From: Anastatus disparis
Lineage: Eukaryota > Arthropoda > Insecta > Hymenoptera > Eupelmidae
Reading direction: 5' to 3'
Length of the DNA stretch: 64,000 nucleotides
NCBI GenBank assembly: GCA_017163975.1
Contig: JAFFSR010000244.1
Coordinates: forward strand, 11,843,501 to 11,907,500
Shown: positions 30,828 through 42,460 of the stretch, one piece after another
Numbering within the stretch: the first letter of the stretch is position 1
Layout of the letters: each line of letters opens with the position of its first letter
The notes under the pieces: generated by a model
What the model was told of the DNA's origin: nothing
Databases searched by the model: none
What the model saw: the letters and a program-made list of their open reading frames with translations, nothing else
Program-made: the position numbers and the translations under genes

Positions 30828-32470
30828 AAAGATAGGTTTAAGAAGATGTGAAATGGATACTACACTTTTACTCATGAATACTGACTATCTTTCTACTTTA
30901 TGGCCAAATTTCCGGTAAAAAATGCATTTACTTGTAGAATGTACCATTAGGATTATTGAGTTAAATTTTAAAATAAATTCATTCATTAGTTTTCAAGAAT
31001 TCCTAATTTTTGGTATAAAATCGAAGAATTTTATTAAATAATATTGCAACCTAAAATTCTCAATAACTATAATGAATTAATCTATTCAAAAATTTAACTG
31101 AATAATCTTGTTGATACATACTACAAGCTAATGTATTTTTTTTAATTCTGCAATAAAATGAAAAGGTAGAAATATCTACGAGTACCAGTGTAGTGTCCAT
31201 TTTACATCCCATTTGTCAAAGAATTTACTTTTCAATTTATTATATAACTTTTTTTCTAAAATGAGAGTCAAACAGCCGGTAAATGGACACTTGAGACACG
31301 TAAATGGGCAATTTTTAAAATTTTGTTTGATTGATAGTATAAGGATAAATGCAAAATTATTTGCAGTAGTATTTTACAAAATAATTACTTTACATGCAGA
31401 AAATTGATCGTTTGTCAAAAAAATTGAAATTCCAAAAAAAATCTTTAATTATATGCAGACACCAATTAACTGGTGTCCAGGTACCGGCTGATTGACCCTA
31501 AATAGAATTGAAATAATTATTTTATTAATAAACAACCAGATAATTCAATTATTTAATATTTGAACATTTAAAGTTATGAAAATGAATAAAGTTTCACACC
31601 AGATTAGTATTCATATAACATACAACCATAAAGTATAATAGAATTGATATGACTAGATATTAAACAGTGCTGTAAAATATACCATGTGAATCTTTTCATG
31701 TACATTATTATCTCAATTAAATAATAAATCTGTATTACTGTCTATTATTTTTGTAACAATTTTAAAACTATTTGACATTTTTTTTATAAAAAACCTCTAT
31801 CTAAATGTGTTTTTATTTTTTTTCCATCCAAGGTTTATTTACAAATTATATCAATAAAAATATAATTTAATTATTAAAGATTTAATAAAGATAGTATTTT
31901 ATAATTTTTAGTCAAGTTTTATTTTTATAAAGTATTTAAATAAAAGAATAAATTAAAACTCTAAAGACTTTATAAATTGTATATTTCAAATCTTTCAATC
32001 TATAAAACTTATTATTAACAGTAAAAATGCAACAAAAAAGATAAAAAGAATTATTTTTTTCAAATATACTTGTTAAAAACGTTAAATTTAATACATTGGT
32101 TTTAATAAATCTTAATCAAATAGTTTTAAAAAAAAATTTTGTTGTAGTCATCAGTACTTTCTTTTAAATGTTATAAAGTTTATACAATTATATTTTAGAT
32201 GAAGCAGTATACGTGCGCTCTAATCTTTCTTTCTCAGAATGAATAATTTCACTGATGACTGCATTAATAATTTACATAAGTATTTCTTCTTAAGAAGAAT
32301 TAAATATTTAAAACTGATTCTATTAAATAAAATATATAAAAAATGTTGCAGTCCACTTTTATTTTTCTAATCATCCATCTATGAATCGCTGGAAATAATT
32401 TTTTAAATAAACAAAATCATTTTTATTTTGTAATTTATTAAATCGTTTTAATAGTAGATTACTCAACAAG
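30828..32470. other. Intergenic, downstream of EcKinase-like gene 1
   Basis: AT-rich. About 30830-31200 has no counterpart in copy 2; from about 31213 it matches 40995 onward. No gene supported. Confidence 0.5.
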
Positions 32471-32674
32471 CGAGCAAAATAGGTCATTCCCACGAGTTCT
32501 TTGTCACTCGAGCGTCGCGAGAGTGACAAAGAAGACGAGTGGGGGACCTATTTTGCCGCGAGTCGAGCATAGAATTTTTTCCAACAAGGTGAACGGAATT
32601 CGATTTTCATTGGCTGTTTTGCTCACACAAAACAGCCAACGAAAATCGATTTTTGTTCTCCGCGTTGGGAAAAA
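32471..32674. repeat. Two adjacent long hairpins
   Basis: The first, 32471-32562, has arms around AGCAAAATAGGTC and CTTTGTCACTC. The second, 32575-32674, has arms around CCAAC...CGATTTTC...GGCTGTTTTG. Both are absent from copy 2, so they are probably MITE-like insertions. Confidence 0.7.
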
Positions 32675-33128
32675 TACTTTTATTAATCATGAAATTATTT
32701 TATAAGAATGAATTAAATTTTATTTATATGGACTTACGATTATTTTTATTAAGATCTTCTCATGACAACGATGGATTCATACAATATTTTTGAACATTAT
32801 TGGTCTTATTCATGTATTTAGATTCCTTGTCAGACGAGGTAACAATTTCAGCATTCGATCAGGTGCCAGTCCTCAATCAAGCTTATATCAATTGATTCCA
32901 GTTGAATTTTGCACCAATTTTCTATAAAGAAAAAATTTTAATATTATAGACTAATAAATCGATGAAAAAAATGTTCTAAAAAATTAAAGTTTAAGAAAAA
33001 AAAATTTAATATCGTTTAAAAATTTCTCCTTATTTGACATATTTCAAAGTTTATTAAGTTTATTAATTTATTAAATACGTGTACTTAGCAAAAAAATTAT
33101 AAAAAAAATCAAAAAAGTAAAAAACTGT

Positions 33129-33285
33129 CCCTGGTAGAAATGTGAGCATTAAAAATGGTGTGTATAAAAATTTGAGGTTATTAGTAATAAAAATGCCAAA
33201 TAAATGGCCAATAAATGTTAAAAAAAGCGTTTCCATTTCTACTGGCCAAAAAATGGTAAAAAAAACGTTTCAATTTCCACCAGGG
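33129..33285. mobile_element. CCCTGGTAGAAA-ended MITE, copy 1
   Basis: Ends CCCTGGTAGAAAT and (complement) CCCTGGTGGAAAT. Related ends occur at 59674-59729, 61446-61616 and, degraded, 62747-63004. Confidence 0.6.
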
Positions 33286-33392
33286 GTACAGAGTAAGAAA
33301 TGTTAGCTAACATAAAACCTAAAGTATCGTAGTAGGGACACAGGATAGGTTTTCATAATATTGAAAACCTATCACATTAATATTGAAATAAA

Positions 33393-34068
33393 TTTTTCTT
33401 ATCCCCTGGCGAAAAGTACGTCGAAAGACGTCTACTTTCTGAGAGAGAAGTTAAGCATTATCTACGGCGGCTCGGCGCACTAGCGATGCGCAATCGTGTT
33501 GACGCTCTGTTTTTCACAGCAGTTAAGAATAGAGAGGGCTACGTCTATCCTTCTCTGTCCGCCGGCGTTAGACATTGACTCTCTCCCTCTCTCTTTCTTT
33601 TTCATACAGAATAGAGAGGGTTGCGTCTATCCTTCTCTGTCCGCCGGCTTTAAGAATTGACTCTCTCCCTCTCTCTTTCTTTCTCTTATATGTACAATAA
33701 AGGTAGCCGCGAATGGAGGGGGCTATGTCTAGCCTTCTTTGCCGGTTACAACAAGCAGTATATCTTTTTCTTTATTTTTCTTATATAGTAATTTTAAATA
33801 TTTTATTATTAAAATCTAACTTGTTTTATTTTGTGAATTATAAATTGCAGTGTGTTATAAAGTGTGTAAATTATAAAATGTGAGTGAAATATTGATGGTT
33901 TATTTTAATGATTTATCATCAGTGGGAGAGGGGCAGAGAAGGATAGAGCATACTCGGTCAATAGCAGCAAGCGATTCATCGCGGTATTTTTATTTTAATG
34001 ATTTATCATCAAAAACGAATTATCACAACGGGTAAGTTGGACGTACTTTTCGCCGGGAATAAGAAAAA
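33393..34068. mobile_element. 676-bp element with 30-bp inverted termini
   Basis: Inverted copies 33393-33423 and 34040-34068 share GGCGAAAAGTACGTC and TTTTTCTTAT. Inside are two tandem 82-bp units (33525-33606, 33607-33688) and a diverged partial third (about 33711-33747), with CT-rich runs. No ORF. Confidence 0.7.
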
Positions 34069-34084
34069 ATCGTATATTCACCTC

Positions 34085-34180
34085 GGGAGAGAAGTTGACC
34101 ATCAATTGCTCGCGTATTTGCCCCCTCGCTGCGCTCGGGGGCAAATCTTACGCGAGCATTTAATGGTCAACTTCTCTCCC
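34085..34180. repeat. 96-bp hairpin
   Basis: Outer arms GGGAGAGAAGTTGACCAT (34085-34102) and the exact complement (34163-34180). The inner arms also pair around a CCCCC/GGGGG core. Sits directly next to the 33393-34068 element. Confidence 0.75.
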
Positions 34181-34201
34181 TAGGTTAATAATATACTATT
34201 A

Positions 34202-34440
34202 TTCCTAATGCTGGTGTGTTCGTGCATAACAGGTGGTCTTATCTTTTATCAAACAAGAGCAGGGCCACTCTAACACCACCTGGGGCCAGGGGCTACAAAA
34301 TCATGGGGGCCCATCATGATAATGAAATAAGGTTGCTATTTCATTCTATATTACGAATAGTGGGCATTTTTTCATATATGATTTTATAATTTTTTATATA
34401 TCTTTATGTGTATATACAATAATTTTTATGTGTACATATA
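34202..34440 (+). repeat. 240-bp direct repeat, unit 1
   Basis: Begins ATTCCTAATGCTGGTG and is closely similar to 35522-35760. It contains runs of G and C (GGGGCC, GGGGGCCC). Origin unknown, probably a dispersed repeat. Confidence 0.8.
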
Positions 34441-34790
34441 ATATTTTTTCTTATGTATTTTGATCCTCTGATTACGAATTTCAAGGGTGGAAATTCGAAA
34501 GCCTGGTCAAAAAAACGTTATTAACAATTTTTGTTAACAAAGTAAAAAATTGCAAAACTTATCGAAAAAAAATTCTATTGTATTCTTTGATCAATTTTCA
34601 ACAAAATATTTCTACACAATTATTTTCTTGAAATGCTTAGTTTTACTGCAAAAAATTCTCAAAGTTTAAAAAAATCAATTTTTCACGATTTTTAATCAAT
34701 TGTTTATGCATTTTTTTTAACGTACCAAAACAAAAAATTCTTCAAATATTTTACTTCGAATTTACAAAAAAGGGTTAATAATTTTGGATG

Positions 34791-35213
34791 GCTAATTTTC
34801 GAGTAATAAGCCACAAACATCCCGTACTTTTAGCGCGCTTAAAGCCCTGGCTGGTGCAAGAACGAAAGGATATTCACAGTCTTTCATCATTAACTAAGGT
34901 ATTGATTGAATATTTTTATTGAAATAAAATACTTTAACAAGACTTTTATTGATTAGGGCCTTTTTTGTTGTTTACATTATAAATATTTTTACATGTATCA
35001 TTTTTATGACAAGAACCAAATAAATAATAATTTATTATCAAACTTTGTTAACTTAATGATAAAATTGTTGTATGATGATTAACATTTCTAAAACAAATGT
35101 ATTAGTGATTTATAACGAGGAAAGATTGCGAAAATCCTTTCATTCCTGCAACACCCAAGGCGTTAAGCACGCTAAAAGTACGCGATGTTCGTGGCTTATT
35201 CCTCAAAAACTAG
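34791..35213. mobile_element. Palindromic MITE-like element between the direct repeats
   Basis: Arms 34791-34870 and 35137-35213 are inverted copies around AATAAGCCAC, CGTACTTTTAGCG and CGAAAGG, with several mismatches. No ORF. Confidence 0.75.
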
Positions 35214-35521
35214 CGTAGCTTATTACGCAAAAACTAAATAGTGACGTTGTTCCTTAAATCTGTTCTTATAACTATTCTTGTTCCTATTTTTTTATCGTGT
35301 AATGGGCTTAATTCTACTTACTCTGAAATTTTTTTTCTCAGCGTAAGTTACCGACTGTGATGTCATTTTGTGTTCGTTTAAAAAGCTATATTATATTTGT
35401 TATTTCACACGCCATTTTTGTATTATCATTACAAAGTAAATCAATATCTATCTATTTGTGTACGTATGAGTACATGTGTTTGTATATTTAATACAATCCG
35501 ATTTTAATATTGAAATAAATT

Positions 35522-35760
35522 TATTCCTAATGCTGGTGTATTTGTGCAAGACAGGTGGTCTTATCTTTTATCAAACAAGAGCAGGGTCGCTCTAACACCA
35601 CCTGGAGCCCGGGGCTAAAAAATCATGGGGCCCATCATTATAATGAAATAAGGTTGCTATTTCATTCTATATTAGGAATAGTGAGCATTTTTTCATATAT
35701 GATCTTATAATTTTTTATGTATCTTTATGTGTATATATAATAATTTTTTAAATTCCTATT
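35522..35760 (+). repeat. 240-bp direct repeat, unit 2
   Basis: Second copy of the 34202-34440 repeat in the same orientation, with about a dozen base differences. Confidence 0.8.
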
Positions 35761-36431
35761 AACAATCCAATCTTTTTAAATATTAATTTGTTACGAAATA
35801 AAATTTTTTTCACAGTTGAATTAGTAGAAACCACAATTTACATTCTTCTTTATGCAACTATTCAAATGAAACTTAGTACAAAATGTGCTGAACAACCACC
35901 TACATATTGTTATTTACGAAACAAAACACGATTCGATACGATATTGGAAGTGTAAACACACACAACGAAGTTATTAAATTAATACTTAAAATTTTTTATA
36001 CTTTATGATTTAGAACATCAAAATACATTTCAATGATTATTGAAAGTATAAAATCATAAATATAATTTTTATTATTATATTATAATTTTTATATAAATAA
36101 TAATAATTATGAAATGATATAATATTATTATTTTCACAGAGAGATAATAAAAAATGAATTCAAAGAATGATAAAATAATTTTATATTAAAAGAATTTATA
36201 ACTTTGAGCATAAAAATAAATATTTTAGTTAATATCAGTATTATTTTCAAACAAAAAAGTTCTTATACTTTTTATTGATAAATATAATCAGTAGTAGATT
36301 ACATAATTATAAAATATAAAATTCGTTATACCTATATATTAATAAGTGAAGAAATATATGTAAAGCTAGGCCAATTAACGTTGAAAAAACTCAAGTTTTT
36401 TCTAGTATTATTAAAAAAATCCTATTATTGT

Positions 36432-36472
<41 letters not shown>

Positions 36473-38585
36473 TCTGCTTAGAAATAATTTTGATATCATC
36501 TATAAAAAATATTTAAAATAATAAGGAAACAGTACATTGCTTAAGTTCAAATATCAATCATAATGAAATTTTTTAATCTTGCAAAGAATAAAAAGATTAT
36601 TTTTGTTTAAATATCAAAATGGTTTTAGCGGAGCTCCTGAATCAGTGGGGCTCGGGACTTCAGCCCCCCTAGCCCCCCCTTAATCCGGGCCTGAATGAGA
36701 GCTAAGCCATTAAAACAAATTGACTTTCGCACTGTGACAAGGACAATAACTTTTGTACATTGTTTTCTTCTTTTTTATCTAATTTTTTATTTGATGGGAT
36801 TTACAACATTTGTAATGGCAAAAGTCTGTTGCTGCATAATTCAAAATAAGTGAATTCATAGTTTTGTAAAGAGATTTAATTGAATCGAATAAAGAAATCG
36901 AACAGTAATAGTAAAATGATGCAAGCGACTATTTATTGCATAAATCAAGTTTGATTTATAAATTTTGAAGTTTTTGAAATCAAGAACGTAAATACAGTCG
37001 ACTCGCTGAGTACCGCTGCTTCTCCTCCATCGGTTGGTTCGATTACTACCCTCTCCTTGATTAGCCTACTCGTGTGCTTGGCGATTTTATTTTGCGTCCT
37101 CTGAATAACGCCGCTGCTTTATGCCAAGTTTTACAGAGAAAATTAATGACCATTTATTAATTTTTTTGTTATTTAATGATTTGATAAAAAAACTTTTTCT
37201 CAAATGAAGAAATATGTGTAGTATAAAAAAATATGATGTTATATTTATTTTTTAAAACTAAAACGGATAAATATGAATATTTTTTTTCGCATGGAACAGT
37301 GGTGTTATTCAGAGCATTAAACAAAATCATCGAGCACGCGAGTAGACTAGATGATAGGGGCCAGCGATCGAGCAAACTGATGAAGGGGAAGGCGGTATTC
37401 AACAAGCCGACTTTATTGTCACATGCATGATAATTAGACTATAAAATGATGCATATTTTTAAATAAATATTATGATTTTTGTGTTTTTCCTTCTTTTTCC
37501 GCCTGATTGTCAAAATAACACAAAACAATGAAACAAAGTATGCAATGAAGCAGCACATGCATTTTTAAATTAATAGAATATAACAGTTTACATTCGTTTT
37601 GTATTCTTAATGGTAACGTATTCGCAAATACTTAGTAAAAAATGCCATATTGCAAGTACTTTTTTGAAAATAAAGTTCAACTCTCGCTTTCATTTTAATG
37701 CATAATTATAAATATCCTTTAGTTAAATATTAATTTAATATTATTTATCAAAATTAAATATAAATTTTATCAAAAGTATGATTAAAAGTTATTTCGACAG
37801 CAACGCAACATTCAATATGTAATTTCACCTTTACTTGGGACTTTAAAAACTTTAATTAACCACGAAATAAAACACAACGAGAATCAAACTTCATCTTTGA
37901 AAATGCATTTACAACCATGCTTTTTTCAATAATATTTAATTAAGCTTTAAATAGTAATGTCGGATCATTCGTACCTCGATGAAATCGACTCTCCTAGTCT
38001 ATTCTTTATGTTTTTATTTGATTATACTATTTAAATATATAAATAAGTCAGCAATAAAGCGATTATCCTTAAACAGGAATAGTTAATGTAATATCATGAA
38101 TTTTTTCAGATTTTTTTTAAGTACTCTGAAGCACTTTTCAAAACGTCAGTCACAAATGACTTGAAATTACCATTTGAAGGTAGATGCAAACCACGTTACC
38201 ATTAAGTAGGATGAGACTAAGTATTTAAAATTTACTATACGAGAATTTTCACTTGTTACAAATCATCTGTATAATTTAATACTTAACTTTATAGAGTCCA
38301 TGTTTGAACACTTTTAAATAAGTAAATAAAAATTGCATGTGCAAAATTATAAGTACAAAGAAACTGATGAACTTCCTTATGCTTTGAGAAATAACTATTA
38401 AAATATTATACGCAAAAGTGATTTTTGTAAATTTTAATATAATACGCCAAGCAAAGATCTATAGGAGTATTCCTCAGATATTTAATTGCAAAGAATAGCA
38501 GGTAGAAAACAATAAATAAAGTTCATGAGATTTATTTTAATTATTGAAATGTGACGATAGGTTTGCAATTGCATTTCCTACCTAT
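35761..38585. other. Gene-less stretch between the duplicated segments
   Basis: Very AT-rich. A short GC-rich patch at 36628-36690 (GGGGCTCGGG, CCCCCC runs) resembles part of the 240-bp repeat family. The GC-rich patches at about 37009-37110 and 37300-37430 are not recognisable as exons. No gene supported. Confidence 0.5.
36434..36472 (+). repeat. (AAT)n microsatellite
   Basis: About thirteen perfect trinucleotide units. Confidence 0.97.
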
Positions 38586-39558
38586 GATGTACTATATACG
38601 TATTTCAATTCCCTTTGATTTAAATTTTTAAAGAAAAAATGAATTTTATAAAATCAAACTGATGAACCTTTTTAATAATGAGATATTCTTGCACATAAAC
38701 TTTCCATAAAAAGTTAATAAAAGAAATAAAATCAGTTTTAAAGAAAATTTTAAAATAATATTGTACAATTTAATAATATATTAATTTATTTAACAAATAA
38801 GAAATAATAATAATCTTAAAAATATCAACTTGTGTTCTGTAACATATCCTATGCTTATTAATGTAACGCATAGTGCGATATTTAAGTTCATTTTAAGAAA
38901 TTGATTAATTTGAATATCACGTCTTTTTTAAATATATAAAGTGCTCTGCCTTTTATTTTCACCATAATACCTGAACATAATATAAAATGAATGTAATGTA
39001 CAATCATTTAAAATCATTATTTTAGATTGATGAAACAATAATTAAAGCTAAAATTATTTAATGTAGCTATTGGAGTGATACGTAAACCATTATAGAAATT
39101 TGAAGTTATACCTGTTTTACAATTTTTTTTTTCAATTTAAGGTTTAGCTTCTTTCTATTTGATAATACAGCATTATAAAATGATCAAACTATATAAATTC
39201 TATGGATTTATTAAATGAAGCATCACTTACAATTGAATATTTTATTATTTTTACATAATTGATACGCATATAGCAAAATAAAAGTTAATATTTTCTTTAA
39301 AAAAATCATAATTATGTCTAATAAAAACTTGTGGATCTAAACAGAATAGTTGGTTAGTTTCTAATTAAATAATTTTAATAATTGTGTGATAACATTCTTT
39401 ACATAATGTTAATTATTCGAATCCTCTTAAAGAACAATTGCAATCATAACAACTGTGAAAATAATTGTTATTATCCTTATATGTATCTACTTTATCTAGA
39501 AGAGATTGACTTGAATAAGATGACGAATAAAATTATACAGTAGTACGTATAATAAGTA

Positions 39559-39711
39559 CAGTCGACGGTAACATATTCTATGATAATTCTTTTTTCAAAA
39601 TTTGAAAAATTAACCTATAAAAATGAGCGAACTAACGGAATCATCCAGTAAGATTACGTTATTTTGAAATTGCAGAAAAAGAATTATCATAGAATATGTT
39701 ACCGTCGACTG
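39559..39711. mobile_element. 153-bp Tc1/mariner-like MITE just upstream of EcKinase-like gene 2
   Basis: About 35-bp perfect inverted ends beginning CAGTCGACGGTAAC, flanked by TA at 39557-39558 and 39712-39713. Copy 1 lacks it. It ends 93 bp before the conserved start codon, so it may affect the promoter. Confidence 0.88.
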
Positions 39712-39804
39712 TACATGAGCAATGCTATGTCAACGATTTATTAGTTTATGCCTCGCCTTGGTAGTGAAAGTTATACATCCAGTTTCATCGACTGTTACTA
39801 TATA

Positions 39805-40980
39805 ATGTTACAAACAAAAGCTTGTCTGACAAAGCAAGAAGTTACTATAATTACGCAAAGTCTATTTGAATCTAAAAATTTAAAAATTATTAATTTTAAT
39901 TTAAAACCATTTTCTAACGAAACATTAGGTTATTTAGGGACTCATGAATTATTAACTGTTAAAGAATGCGAAAAAAACAAAAACGAAGTAAAAATTCTTA
40001 CATTTTTCGTGAAATCATGTGCACAGACTGGCAACTCTTTTGAAAAAATGATATTTGCTGAAGAGGTAAAGTTCTTCAAAGATTTAATGCCTAGGATGTT
40101 AAAAATTAGTGATATCGAAGCATGGACAGCTAAGTGTTATTTAGCAAAAAATGATCTTTTAGTTTTAGAAGATTTACGAAACCAAAGATTTATGCTAAGC
40201 GATAATATAAATGAGAATCAATTAAAATCGACAATGATTTCTGTAGCTCGTTTTCACGCTTCATCTATTATATTGGAGAATCAATTGAAAAAACCTTTAA
40301 ATGAAATTTATCCAAATAACTTTAAACCAAAATCATATGTTAACGATGGAAGTTTAAACTGGTTATGGATTCTCACAGGCATTGAAGTCGTTGAAGCTAT
40401 CGCAAATAAAATTGGTTTAAATGCTAAACATATTATGACAGCTTATATGTTGACTGTAAAAAAATTAAAAGTAGTGAAAGAACAAAAAAATGTTCTGTGT
40501 CATAATGATCTTTGGTTTAATAACTTGATGTTTAGTGAAGATGGAAATAAATGTAGGCTTATTGATTTTCAATTGGTAGTTTATAGATTTTATATTTTTG
40601 ATTTAATCCAAATGCTTCACTTACTAACTTCTAAAGTAATTAGAGAAAAATTGGAATTCGAACTTATTAAATTGTATCATTCAACGTTGTCAAATATTCT
40701 CATGAATCACGAATTCAACAAAGATATTATAAGTTTAGAGGAAATAATCAGTGATTATGACGAAAACAGAGTATATGGATTAGTTTCGGCCGTACAACAT
40801 TTTCCTATTACGCTCTTGAATAAAGAAGAAGTTAAAAATTATTCTAGTGATATGAAAAAATTTGAAGAGTATTCTTACAAAAACCGTAAAGATTTTGTTC
40901 TTAACGTCATGGAAAAAGATGAAATTTATAAAAAAAGATTGGAAGAGTCTGTTAGAGAACTGATTGAGTACATAGAATAA
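39805..40980 (+). CDS. EcKinase/CHK-like kinase, paralog 2 (391 aa)
   Basis: Tandem paralog of the gene at 29646, with the same family motifs: FFVKS lysine, HNDLWFNN catalytic loop and IDFQ. The frame is open upstream to an ATG at 39748, which would add 19 residues. However, that ATG comes from a base change in what is non-coding sequence in copy 1, so the conserved ATG at 39805 is preferred. Single exon, no signal peptide. It ends two residues shorter than paralog 1. The first two thirds are nearly identical to paralog 1 and the last third is more diverged. A MITE lies about 90 bp upstream. The role is presumably like paralog 1: phosphorylation of an ecdysteroid or another small alcohol, inferred from the family only. 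Confidence 0.88.
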   Translation: MLQTKACLTKQEVTIITQSLFESKNLKIINFNLKPFSNETLGYLGTHELLTVKECEKNKNEVKILTFFVKSCAQTGNSFEKMIFAEEVKFFKDLMPRMLKISDIEAWTAKCYLAKNDLLVLEDLRNQRFMLSDNINENQLKSTMISVARFHASSIILENQLKKPLNEIYPNNFKPKSYVNDGSLNWLWILTGIEVVEAIANKIGLNAKHIMTAYMLTVKKLKVVKEQKNVLCHNDLWFNNLMFSEDGNKCRLIDFQLVVYRFYIFDLIQMLHLLTSKVIREKLEFELIKLYHSTLSNILMNHEFNKDIISLEEIISDYDENRVYGLVSAVQHFPITLLNKEEVKNYSSDMKKFEEYSYKNRKDFVLNVMEKDEIYKKRLEESVRELIEYIE

Positions 40981-41278
40981 AAATATAGATTTGACCAAAA
41001 AATTTACTTGTGAATTTTTTACATAACTTTTTTCCTAAGATTAGAGTCAAACAGCTGGTAAATAGACACTCAAGACACGTGAATGGACAATTTTTAAAAT
41101 TTTGTTTAATTAATAGTATCACGATGAATGCAAAATTATGTATAATAATATTTTACAATATAATTACTTTACGTGCAAAAGATTGATCGTTTTTAAGAAA
41201 ATTGAAATTTCAAAACTAATCTTTCAATATATCCAGATACGAATCAGCTGGTGTCCAGATACCGGCTGATCGACCCTA

Positions 41279-41522
41279 TCACGGAGAAAAAAAAACAGTT
41301 GCGCTTACTTGAAGACTTCAGTAAATTTAACCTAAGTACATCAGTAAGAAGGAGTTCAGTAAATCTAACTGAAGTAATTACGTTGTTCCAACTGAACTGA
41401 CAGTTCAGTAGAACCCATTTAAGTTAAATTAACTGAAATCTTCAGTAGCTGTAACTGAGGAAGCACCCTCTTAAGGTTACTGAACTGAGTACAGTAAACG
41501 CAACGGTTTTTTTTTCTCAGTG
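41279..41522. mobile_element. 244-bp MITE with CAC[GT]GAGAAAAAAA ends
   Basis: Inverted ends: an A9 run flanked by GAG and C[AC]GTTGCG. TA lies on both sides (41277-41278, with an extra T on the left, and 41523-41524). Copy 1 has an empty site (near 31498). The interior is rich in TTCAGT/ACTGAA motifs. Confidence 0.82.
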
Positions 41523-42186
41523 TAAATAGAATTTGAATAATTATTTTATAGATGTTTGGATATCCAAAGCTATAACATTGAATTAAATCTATAATAATAA
41601 ATAAAGTTTCACACTAGATTAGTATTCATATAACATACAGCTATAAAATATAAAAGAATTTATATGACTAGATATTAAACAGTACTGTAAAATATACCAT
41701 ATGAATCTTTTTATGTATATTTTTATCTTAATAAAATGATGAGTCTGTATTATTATTACTTTTGTATAATAACTTTAAAACTATTGAACATTATTTTAAT
41801 AAAAAATCCATATCCAAATGTGCTTTTATTTTTTCCATCCAAAATTTATTTAAAAATTAATATTAATAATAATATTATTTAATAACTAAAGATTTGATAA
41901 AGATAATATTTCATAATTTTTAGTTAAATTATTTTTATGAAATGTTTGAATAAAAGAATAAATTACAACTCTAAAGCTTTTAGAAATTGTATTTTTTAAG
42001 TTGTTCAATTGATGAAACTTATTATTAGTAATAAAACTACAACGAAAAAGATAAAAAGAATTATTTTTTTCAGATATACTTGCTAAAAACGTTAAATTTA
42101 TTCAATTAATTTTAATCCTATTGAAAAAACACGTAGTTTTTACAAGTGCTTTATACATGTAAAATTTGCGTGTTTTTTCACGTATT

Positions 42187-42460
42187 TCTATTACAGCTCT
42201 TCGAAAATCAAAGAGCTTCAATGGCCCAATTGAGAGTGTCTGGCCTCATATATCTTATGCGTCTTCATAGTTTGTATAAGGGATGACAAAACTTAAAGGA
42301 ATGCTACATAGTGATGTAAGATCGCTATTAATTATCGACTTCGTCAGTTTGACTTTAAGTTACTAGGTCGCGTTTTTCTAAGTTTTGTCATCCCTTACAC
42401 AAATTTCGAAGACGCAAACATATGAGGCTAGAAAGTAAAAGATCTTCGATTTTTAATAGG
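42187..42460. mobile_element. Palindromic MITE-like element
   Basis: Arms 42240-42295 and 42377-42430 pair around GGGATGACAAAACTTA and GCGTCTTC. The outer arms are weaker. Not present in copy 1. A small GAAAAAACACG/CGTGTTTTTTC hairpin lies just to its left (42122-42180). Confidence 0.75.

Larger units (their letters stand above)
25150..33080. repeat. Tandem segmental duplication, copy 1
   Basis: Apart from insertions, 25150-25447, 27527-27583, 28520-28667, 29043-30827 and parts of 31200-33000 match 38586-43560 in the same order and orientation. The shared part includes an EcKinase-like gene. Private insertions in this copy are the palindrome at 25448, the TA-flanked element at 27586, a SINE at 28668 and the hairpin pair at 32471-32674. 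Confidence 0.85.

Noticed and set aside
37009..37430. Possible small exons in GC-richer patches
   Set aside because: The 65- and 78-codon frames on opposite strands overlap, and neither has recognisable protein features or splice partners.
39748..39804. 19-residue N-terminal extension of EcKinase paralog 2
   Set aside because: The upstream ATG arises from a base change in sequence that is non-coding in copy 1; the ATG at 39805 is shared by both copies.
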